DNA of 64,000 bases, taken from Micrasema longulum. Taxonomy: Eukaryota; Arthropoda; Insecta; Trichoptera; Brachycentridae. The stretch is from contig JAGVSM010003536.1 of NCBI GenBank assembly GCA_022494885.1, positions 86,957-150,956 on the forward strand, written 5' to 3'. This document shows, piece after piece, positions 56,401 through 64,000 of the stretch. The notes beneath the pieces are model-generated. The model worked only from the letters and a program-made list of their open reading frames with translations, made no database searches and was not told where the DNA came from. Each line of letters begins with the position of its first letter. The stretch's first letter is position 1. The translations under genes were made by a program, and so were the position numbers.

Positions 56401-59400
56401 GGAGGCCATTTTCAAACGTCCATAGAGTATCCTTATCCAACATACGAACAAACACTGGCAAATCTTGTGTTCTAAAAATGAGTTTCATTCAATGCCAATC
56501 AATAAGGTTCATTTTTTTATATATATGTACAAGAATAATAATTTGATTTGCTTAGTTAAAGAACAACTTAATTTGTCAATATTAAGATAAGGGCAGTTGT
56601 GCTATGTGAATATAAGTGATTAAAAATACCAGTTTTTTTTGTGAAATTAGCACAATAAAACTTTTATTCCTTACCTTTGCGCAGAGCGAACTTCAATCAT
56701 TGGTCCGAAAACAGATACAGCTCGTACATAATCATTTGTAATATGTCCTGGGTGCAAATCAACTGCGCCATTTTGAACAGGAACCTAATTTAAAAAACAA
56801 AATCTTACAACTTTTGTAAATTCACAAAAGTGTCTGGGATGTAATTTTGTTAAATTACCTGTGGGGACCAGCTCGACTCTCCGGCATCAAATTTAAAGCT
56901 GTCAACTCCATAAGTGTTCTTAAGATCAATCAATCGTTTGGTCCACCAAGAAGTAGCATCGGGATTCGTGAAGTCTACGTACGAAGCATTAGTTCCATTG
57001 TTATTCCACCAAGATGTATAAACTGTACCAGCTTCATCTTTTACTAAATATCTAAGCAAGAACAAATTTCATAGGTTAACATGACAAAATTGAATCGATA
57101 ATAATCTCCATGTGAGCAAAGTAATTCTTTTTTCAAACCCAACTTACCCTTTATTTTTAGCTTCTGTGTACCACGGATCACAATGTTCATTCAAAAATGG
57201 ATGAATCCACAGTGTTACTCTAAATCCTAAGTTCTTTATATCTTGTACAGTTTTCTTTAAATCTGGGAACTTGCGTTCATCTACAGTCAATGATCCATAA
57301 CAAATTTCCCACAAGTCATCAATTTCATACTGGCCACCAAAACCATTTTTCACAATGTCATTTGCAAATTCCATTAGAATCGATTCATTGATGGGTCTGA
57401 AATATCTTGCCCATGTTGACCAAATAGGGTTCTGAATCATATAGTAATCAGGATATCCAATTGGTTTCCCTAAATACCTTCCCAATGCAAATTGATGTCC
57501 TTCTTTTGCATTTTTAGTAAAAACAACATCATAAATCAGATTGCTTGATTTGCGATTCTTGGAATATGGAACTTTCACTTGAGAAATTAAGCAAAGGTGG
57601 TTGTTCATTTTATTATTTTGGTCAATAAACAAAGGTACTTCCTTGTCGACATACAAAATTGTTCCTTCAGAGTTAATCCAATAAGGTTCCGATACCGCAT
57701 TATTTTCATCTTCTTTGGTTATATAGGAATAGTCTGATAGGTTCAACTTTTGTACAGGCCAATATTGCTCTTTCTGCTCAGGGCCACCAAACCATTGTTT
57801 GTCACCTTAAAACAAAACAATGAGACAAGTTGTTATAAGGTTTGGTTGGGTCGATTTTTTTTTTGTATTTCTGACATATCCTAAAATATTTCAAATGCTG
57901 CTGCATGCGGACATTAAGACTTATAGAAATTAAATTGGTTTTATTATGAAAGCAGCTAGAAGACAGGCTGTTTCTATACTGACTTATTATTTATGTATAA
58001 CCATTGTATAACATTAATTTTAAATATTCAATATTTTAAACATTTGTTTGTGAAATTTAATTCATTTCTTTCTTTTACCTTCTTTTTTTTATTTATAAAT
58101 TTATAGATATTAATATTAATGGGTACTCTAAATTTTAATATTTTTTTAGATTTAAATAAAAAAAATTGTACTTATATTTTATTTTTATTTATTCTTTATC
58201 TTGTTATAGTTTCATTTATAAAAGCACGAAAGCATTAAAACCATAAAAGTTTATTCTTTAATTTAATTGCATTATTTCTCTTTTTTCTTTTTCATACTTT
58301 TTAATTATTTTTAACTACTTTCATCTTGTTTTAGCTGAAGTTTTTTTTTTCTTGTTGTAAAATTACTTTTTCCATTTTTAAGGCATCAAAACCAAAATAA
58401 ACACATGTTCATTATCCATTATATTATAATATATGAGGGCATTAGAAGCAAACTTAGAAATCTCCATTGAAAGAGTTACTGAGATATTTGTGAAAAACTT
58501 TGAAAAAAGAATTGTGAGATTTCTAATTATCCTTCACCAACTCAATGGACAATGCTTATTTTGCGGTGTCAAGTTGTATGATTAAAATCTGTTTTTGAAA
58601 GATTTACAGATGGTTTTAAAATATGCTTTTATTTAGGTAGGTAGGTTTTTATGTATAGTTTATTTCGGCATCAATAACTAATTCTTGGTGTATTTTTCTA
58701 AGTTAATTAACCCTATTGTTTAAGCATCCGGTGACAAATTATTAGTTGATTGTTTATCGGGACAAATAATGATTGATATTTTTTTTTTTTTATAATGTTA
58801 AATAATATTGTAATGACATATGTATTTTCTTGAATAAAGACTAGTAAAATAATGATAATGCAATGTACAAACCAGGTATAAAGAATATAGTATCTTAGTT
58901 CGCAAACCTTTAATCAACTTACCTAAGTCAAAGCAGTCCACTAATCGTTTAGTACTGGGAGCTGTCCATTTGATATTTAGCTGCCACCTTGTTTCACTGA
59001 CGGTCGCCCAAAGCTTCAGCTCAATTTCTCCAAAGTTCAGAATGGCCATTCTCTCTGTACTCCATAGCGTATAGTTGACACCAGCTAACTCAGTTCCAAT
59101 GACACCAAGATAACGATGGTCAAATTCTACAAACAAATTCAAAATATTTATAATTTATCTTGTAACCCATACTTTATTTTTAATTTAAATGTTATTTTAA
59201 TATTCATCTTTAAAGTTACATTTGACTTTTTTTTTATGTATCACAACAGGCCAAGCTCGAGAAAAAATATTTTTAACCGTGTAATTTTAGTCATCATGCT
59301 GTAAAGAATTATAAGATGTAATTTTATAATAATCATTTTTAAACTAAATGTTTATTTAAAAAAATATATATTTTGCAATCTTCAAGGTCAAAGAATAAGT

Positions 59401-61193
59401 TATTTATTATTTGACTTATTGTTAAAAGCAATATCTTCTAGCCAACTAAAAAAACAGACTGGTCAAAAAAAGAGTTGGTCAAAATTTTGTACTAAAAAAA
59501 CAAATATATATAATAACCTTGCACTCCAGATATTGTATTTAATCCTAGCTATATCTTATTTATAAACATTTTGAACTTTTTAAATTATAATTATTAAAGT
59601 GCAAAAATCATCGATCTAAGATATAGCCCCTACAGAGTAAAATATTTTTAAAAGTATTGATAAATTAAAAAATAATAAGTAATACAAAAACATACTCATG
59701 GGTACCGGTTTATTTATTTTTATCTTGGATCAACCAATCAGAGCGCTTTAGAATGAGCTCTTGCACCATAGGACAGAACTTAATGAGAAATGCCGTTTAT
59801 TTTGTTGTGTAATTTTTTTGAGCCAGCGTTTGACAGTAAACAAAATGTTTAATATATCCTCAAGTTTTTTAATTGCAACGACATGTCTTAAGATAATATT
59901 TTTAAAAGCTGCCTCTGTAGTTTATGATTAGATCGATGGCAAAAAATATTGCATAAATACCTCTTATGACTGATAGTGAAATGCCCTTTTCATTATTTAT
60001 CAGTTCAACGAAAACATTTTTTTCCGGGTTGAGAATAATGTTTCCAGAAACTAAAGAGGAACTGATTAGTGCTAGTCCAACTGAAATGAAGTAATAAATT
60101 CACACATAAATACTCATAATTCAATAAAAGTGTCCAATTGGTATCTTCTTAAATCACTAAAATTCATTTCAAATATTCTTTTCATTATTAAATTTATATT
60201 CTTCTGATATAATAAGAACACATTTGAATCATAGTTTTTTTTTTTCAAATTGCGTATTTGCACAATATTCTCAAAATTAATGTCTCGCTGAATTGTAAGC
60301 ATACAACTCGTCAGCAGGTTCTTATATTATATTGTTTCGATTGTTTCATACTTAACATAAATTAATAATAATTTTATTTGATAAATATTACATATTACCA
60401 TATTTTATTATATTATTGAAAATCAAAACTATCATTAATACAAAAAACTTTTTTCCAAAGCCATAATTTGAGCATACGTCTCACTCCTGTATTTAACTCA
60501 CTATTCTTAATATTGATTGGTAACATGTTACATGTTTTAGCTAAGTATACTTTAATGCAGTGTCCTTTTGCCATATTTATAACAATATCTAGGAACAGTT
60601 AACCCTTCCATACTAGTAAACCTAGTGTTGTAATCATTTGCCAATTTGTCTTTATACTCAAAAGTGCGACACATATTGACAAATTAAGTTGTACCAAAGT
60701 AGAGTCTTATCTGATTATTGTATCTCTGGCGGTTTACATTTTTATGTAGTTGCAATTTGATCATTGATTTTGCAAAGTTTAAATAAAATTCATATTAGTT
60801 TCGCTTGATAACCTTCAGGAAGTTATTGCATATCATATAATTGATTTTGAGAGAGATAAATAAATAATATGTAAAGTATAAACAGGGACATAATATTTTA
60901 ATAGGTACATTATATTACTTATGCTCATATGTATCTCATATGAAAAAATATTTAAGCAATTGTATTTTATTGATACAAAATTGTGTAATCTTAATGGGAA
61001 ATTTAAAATCGCGTAACAACGATTAGTCAGTCATTGAATATTCAATTAAATTTGTTTTCAAAAATATTTTCAAACTTTTGCATAGAGTTTAAAATATTTG
61101 AATTTAGCATTTTTTAAATCTTAAAGTTTTTTAAAAATTACTGTTCTAGCTAAATAAATATTTACCTATTAACAATCCATTTTTCAAAGCCAT
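50305..61193 (-). CDS. Secreted GH31 glycosidase, MYORG-like, copy B
   Basis: Nine exons in transcript order: 61193-61166, 60080-59961, 59126-58923, 57805-57148, 57051-56859, 56784-56675, 56471-56216, 54344-54188, 50492-50305; 637 residues with all phases consistent. MALKNGLLIVGLALISSSLV is a clear signal peptide. Motifs in order: QWFGGPE near residue 120, YWINSEG, LWEICYGSL, GFRVTLWIHPFLNEHCDPW, the nucleophile motif KFDAGE (Asp 392), LPDMIGGNGYN with the presumed acid/base Asp 482, WWLDPTDQDALAVW, and a beta-sandwich ending LPYFTKIA. The family cleaves alpha-linked sugars with retention. MYORG of mammals is anchored by a membrane helix, while this protein has a cleavable-looking leader, so secretion or lysosomal/ER lumen is inferred. 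Introns are larger than in copy A because of an hAT element, LINE and other repeats. All splice sites are canonical, so this copy looks fully functional. Confidence 0.93.
50670..51952. mobile_element. hAT-type non-autonomous transposon with 8-bp target duplication
   Basis: The left end cagtgtttttcaacattttc and right end agaggttgaaaaacacta are inverted repeats of the hAT type. They are flanked by ctcgaaag (50662-50669) and ctctaaag (51953-51960), an 8-bp target duplication with one change. Both ends continue with gtgacccc/gcgac-type sequence. The 1.28-kb body has no transposase. It holds GC-richer segments (about 50800-51250 and 51500-51680) of unknown origin. It lies in the intron between exons 9 and 8 of GH31 copy B. 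Confidence 0.85.
51975..52375 (+). repeat. Dispersed repeat, copy 2 (first at 10814-11225)
   Basis: Starts gggaaacatcatgcttcttt directly after the hAT element and follows the 10.8-kb copy block by block to ccatttcacatg. Confidence 0.65.
52495..52880. mobile_element. SINE family 3 remnant and a LINE-like 3' tail
   Basis: 52495-52590 read on the minus strand has gcagtgtcctatgcaccatt, the SINE family 3 body. 52850-52880 has ggcgtaagccgtcgaaataa followed by (ataa)n, a form often seen at LINE 3' ends. Confidence 0.4.
52881..53719. other. Intron 8 of GH31 copy B, plain stretch
   Basis: AT-rich sequence between repeat copies; no feature recognised. Confidence 0.45.
53720..54015 (+). mobile_element. 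Family 'cccgtagggc' repeat, copy 5
   Basis: cttgcgcgtggtaaaaatta, aaatgacgtcacaagttc, aatcgtagcaataaaagatt and tagtctattaac match the 39.8-kb copy. The left end is worn (aggatgttcatagctacagg). Confidence 0.65.
54188..54344 (-). CDS. GH31 copy B exon 8
   Basis: 157 nt. TVTIAHKYTNLHVTYSSLIK and PLNPPIWWLDPTDQDALAVW. Acceptor tttttcag, donor gtaagt. Confidence 0.93.
54345..55590. other. Intron 7 of GH31 copy B, first part
   Basis: An imperfect tandem-and-inverted motif lies at 54735-54810 (aagaatgtactcactcgcaa, then tagaatgtacgtgctcacag, with cgcaactgtgag against ctcacagttgca). The rest shows nothing I can name. Confidence 0.4.
55600..56040 (-). mobile_element. Non-LTR retrotransposon fragment (reverse-transcriptase ORF end)
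   Basis: Minus frames: INHFKIAYYSIVQSLLQYSI, VGWGGTYSNILNPLKVVQRL, then after a frame change LRYQHNIKIPKFHTSHGQNS. The YGI.GWGG and Q.R..K segments are standard in Jockey/CR1-type pol proteins. Confidence 0.8.
56216..56471 (-). CDS. GH31 copy B exon 7: acid/base residue
   Basis: 256 nt. RMLDKDTLWTFENGLPTLVT, LVLPDMIGGNGYNEKPSKEL with the presumed acid/base Asp 482, and FMPSMQYSFAPWDYDNE. Confidence 0.95.
56675..56784 (-). CDS. GH31 copy B exon 6
   Basis: 110 nt. VPVQNGAVDLHPGHITNDYV and AVSVFGPMIEVRSAQ. Acceptor aattag, donor gtaagg, phase 2. Confidence 0.92.
56859..57051 (-). CDS. GH31 copy B exon 5: catalytic nucleophile
   Basis: 193 nt. SWWNNNGTNASYVDFTNPDA and YGVDSFKFDAGESSWSPQ; Asp 392 in FDAGE is the nucleophile position. 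Donor gtaatt. Confidence 0.95.
57148..57805 (-). CDS. GH31 copy B exon 4
   Basis: 658 nt. GDKQWFGGPEQKEQYWPVQK at the start, PIGYPDYYMIQNPIWSTWAR and GFRVTLWIHPFLNEHCDPWY later: the first strands of the GH31 barrel. Acceptor ttttaag, donor gtaagt. Confidence 0.93.
57806..58922. other. Intron 3 of GH31 copy B
   Basis: AT-rich, T-run rich, with no recognised repeat or exon. Confidence 0.45.
58923..59126 (-). CDS. GH31 copy B exon 3
   Basis: EFDHRYLGVIGTELAGVNYT through LVDCFDLG, the N-terminal beta domain before the barrel. Acceptor tttgtag, donor gtaagt. Confidence 0.9.
59225..59295 (-). mobile_element. SINE family 1 tail remnant
   Basis: atcacaacaggccaagctcg followed by agaaaaaatatttttaaccg matches the 3' half of the SINE at 6450-6616. 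Confidence 0.45.
59296..61165. other. Introns 1 and 2 of GH31 copy B apart from exon 2
   Basis: 59405-59480 (caatatcttctagccaacta, aaaacagactggtcaaaa) resembles 63325-63370, suggesting one more dispersed repeat. Otherwise AT-rich with nothing recognised. Confidence 0.4.
59961..60080 (-). CDS. GH31 copy B exon 2
   Basis: VGLALISSSLVSGNIILNPE and KNVFVELINNEKGISLSVIR. Acceptor catttcag, donor gtattt. Confidence 0.85.
61166..61193 (-). CDS. GH31 copy B exon 1 (signal peptide)
   Basis: 28 nt: ATG for MALKNGLLI then donor gtaaat in phase 1. It joins exon 2 to complete the hydrophobic core. Confidence 0.8.
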
Positions 61194-63350
61194 GTTTTAT
61201 GGCTATCCATAAGGCACCCCACAATCTCCAAAAGTTAAACACCCACTATTTATTTGTGTATTATTTTCATGTTTTTATTGAAAAGTTAATTGGGTGACCA
61301 TGTTTTTAATCAGATTGAAGAAGATTATGAAATACGCACTTGACCTCTTAATACAAGGTGTGGCTTTTGAAATATACAGAGCAATTTATTGAACACTTAT
61401 AATCGGGAAGAACAATTCCATCTTTAAATAAATAACACGCATTGTAGAGATATCCTGTATCAGTATCCTAATAGGAAATTTATTTTTTATCTCTTGTCAA
61501 ATATATTTAATCTGCGTTGGTCGCTAGTTTAAAATCACATGGATGGTCGCTATGGATCTGTGAGATCTATTTTACTGAATCAAATTTATTCATAAATAAA
61601 AATTAATATTTTGAAATTCAAACTGTTCCATTTTTGAGGGTTTTGAACTTCGGCTTAGGAATGCAAATAATAATAAGAGTTTGATGATCTATTTTTTGTC
61701 TTTTGCCTTAAGAGTAAAGAGTATACGATATAAGGGATGAATGTCTAAAAATGAAGTTTTGAGATAGATCATTTTGAAGTTTTCAAACCTGTTGGACATT
61801 AAAATAAATTAATAAATATTAAGGAACCTGATAAATGCAAATAGCCCATACTGTTTTGTAAAATCTAAAATGATTTTCATTAATATTAAATTATCACCTT
61901 ACTTCCAGTATTTAACTGACATCCACCCTTTAACCCCCTGTATGCATTTTTTTCTTGTTCAATTATTTTAGAAAGTAGAGCCTTTATGTCACATTTTATT
62001 ACATGGAAATATGAATCATGTGAACTGCCGTCATTATTAGTTTAAAACTCATAAAAATTGACATCCTGCGTTTATATCCTGTACCCTTCAAGTATTCATT
62101 GTATTTATAATTTGTATCACAATCCAGTCATAATTATATAAAGATGAACTTTTTTCAAATGCTTATGAACTTTCAATATTTATGCGTCAGCCATTGTTGG
62201 ATAAGAATAATATTATGTATCTCTAACCTAAAGGTATAATCATTATTCTTTAATATTATTATTGAATAATTTCATAGACTGGCACCTGAAACTTAAAATG
62301 AGGCAAAATAATATGTCCCGTATAAGCGTGTAGGATTTTTGGTTTTTGATGCTAAGTGCTCCTACACCAGTTGGAAATGATAGATGAAGATGGTGTTATC
62401 TTTCGATATTTGTTTATTACAAGTTGAATAATGTAATACAGCATCAGTAATGAAGCGTAAGAGTAACGGCGATAACCGAATTTAACTGATCCTAACTACT
62501 TCATATCTGAACTCTACTGATCTTCTAGTGATTTTTGTAGCCTTTTTTATTGTTTTCTTGTCTTCCAGTGAGCAATTAAGCTCATCTTATATTTCCCTGG
62601 CGCAAATCTGAAAAGCAATTTGACATCCGTGATTCAGTATTTTGGATTATTTGTTGTTTACACACAGAAAACGCACTATCCCTGCACTATCAAGACAATT
62701 GTAGGTCAGGTAACAGTGGCTATTGGTTTCTGGGTGAGTCCCATAAATATAACAAAAAAATTATCTACACATTTTGCAATACCAATTCAATTCCCTATGC
62801 GGAATTGTATTTTTATAAGAGAATATAATTACAATACTTTTATTTTCCTTGATTTCATTTTTGTGATTGATTTTGATTTCATTTAAAAAAAAAAAATGCA
62901 ATCTTAAAAGATGGTCACTCTCATATTAAATAATATCTTGTTTGCGAACAATAAGTTATCTTCCGGTTTTATCATCACATTTACATAATATATTTTTATC
63001 GAACAGATTAATATAACATGAAATATTACGTTTTTTTAAGTAGTGTGATTATCTATATAGGTATATTCAACAAATTGGATAATAAATTTCTAATAGTTAT
63101 TATCTGTTGTTATCATAAACATTCAATAAAGTATTTAAAGGGTTATTTCATTTCCTACGGGATATGGGTAACAAATTTAATATTATCTTAATTAATATGT
63201 GTGTATTAACAAAACTTAATATTTATATACAAATTAATCAACTGAAGTCATCATTATTTTTTATCAATATTTTATCTATTTCAATCTTCAAATACAATGA
63301 ATAAGTACTTTGGTGAACTTATTGCTAGAATCAATATCTTCCAGCCAACC
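61194..63350. other. 5' flank of GH31 copy B and beyond
   Basis: No gene supported. A SINE family 3 body remnant (actggcacctgaaacttaaa, gtgctcctacaccagttgga) lies at 62278-62385. The small open frame 62620-62886 has no domain or splice support. Confidence 0.4.
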
Positions 63351-63357
63351 AAAAAAC

Positions 63358-63497
63358 GGACTGAGCAAAAATTAATACTTAAAAACAATAGACATGTAAA
63401 TATATTTATATAAAGATACATACAAAACGGACTAAGCAAAAATTAATACTTAAAAACAATAGACATGTAAATATATTTATATAAAGATACATACATG
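63358..63497 (+). repeat. Tandem duplication, period about 71 bp, two copies
   Basis: The unit from ggactgagcaaaaattaata to aaagatacata occurs twice in succession with one visible difference (ctgagc against ctaagc). The near identity suggests a recent event. Confidence 0.9.
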
Positions 63498-63958
63498 AAA
63501 AAACCTAATTTATTCAATATAATAGCTGCTTTTAGTGGGGAGATAAGGCTTGCACATATAAACTTAATAAAAGTCAATTATGTTACTAGGGAAATAGAAG
63601 CTCTATATTTGCATCATAGATTGCTCTCATCTATACCTACTCAGATGCACACAAAAGATGGCTCTGCTGTCATTGATTTGTCAAATTTTACATTCGTGTA
63701 ACATTTTCAACATACGTACTTACTCGTACCATCCCAAAATATTTTTGCTCCAGACAATTTCATTAAAACCTTTTTGTTTAAACTTTTTTTGCTGTCTTTG
63801 CAATTTGGGTAATTTCATGGATCAATTTGTTATATTTGCATGTTATTTGAAACTTACAGGTTACATGCATTTTGCATATCACCCTCTATATCAACCCTCC
63901 CCGTACATGGGAGGGGCTTTATACAATTCCCCTCCCACGACAAAAGTACTAATAACAG
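63498..63958. other. Unassigned sequence near the window end
   Basis: The frame 63495-63701 (EIEALYLHHRLLSSIPTQMH) is open but unrecognised. A GC-richer patch at 63890-63940 (cctccccgtacatgggaggg, cccctcccacgac) forms a weak palindrome. Confidence 0.3.
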
Positions 63959-64000
63959 TATTTTATTTTATTTTATTTTATTTTATTTTATTTTATTTTA
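63959..64000 (+). repeat. (TTTTA)n microsatellite
   Basis: About eight perfect ttta/tttta pentanucleotide units run to the window edge, so its full length is unknown. Confidence 0.95.

Noticed and set aside
62620..62886. Open frame of 88 codons near the right end
   Set aside because: No domain, no splice sites in phase, AT-rich codon use; kept only as unassigned sequence.

Overview
This is an AT-rich nuclear window from an animal with spliced genes, GT-AG introns and a dense load of small transposable elements. A seven-transmembrane insect odorant receptor, mariner and hAT remnants, tRNA-derived SINEs and many short non-LTR retrotransposon tails point to an insect, most likely a moth or butterfly. 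No prokaryotic operon, rRNA, CRISPR array or intact functional tRNA gene was seen.

Four protein-coding loci can be built exon by exon with consistent reading phase. (1) Plus strand, 2285-30789: a 13-exon gene for a protein of about 1469 residues. It has a degenerate kinase domain (residues about 300-580) between long acidic, Ser/Asn-rich regions, and most resembles the inactive kinase TEX14 of germ-cell bridges. (2) Minus strand, 38481-36347: an odorant receptor with four exons found; the short last exon was not found. (3) and (4) Minus strand, 46884-41257 and 61193-50305: a tandem pair of secreted glycoside hydrolase family 31 proteins related to MYORG. Each has nine coding exons; five of the exons from the fifth to the eighth plus their phases are the same size in both copies (193, 110, 256 and 157 nt), showing a duplication of a whole gene. 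Both copies keep the two catalytic aspartates.

Layout: 1-2.2 kb is upstream sequence with a terminal-inverted-repeat element. 2.2-30.8 kb is the TEX14-like gene, whose 10-kb first intron is packed with repeats. 30.8-36.3 kb is intergenic with a nearly complete mariner and LINE fragments. 36.3-38.5 kb is the receptor. 38.5-41.2 kb is intergenic with a possible solo LTR. 41.3-46.9 kb is GH31 copy A, 46.9-50.3 kb a repeat-rich spacer, 50.3-61.2 kb GH31 copy B, and 61.2-64 kb holds no recognised gene, a 71-bp tandem duplication and a pentanucleotide run.

The genes do not form a pathway. The best material for follow-up is the GH31 pair, the insect TEX14-like pseudokinase, and several repeat families recurring inside this one window: a family with a 'cccgtagggc' end and a CRE-like palindrome, a long foldback, an hAT element with an 8-bp target duplication and unexplained cargo, and a three-level nested insertion. 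All family names are by eye, without database searches.
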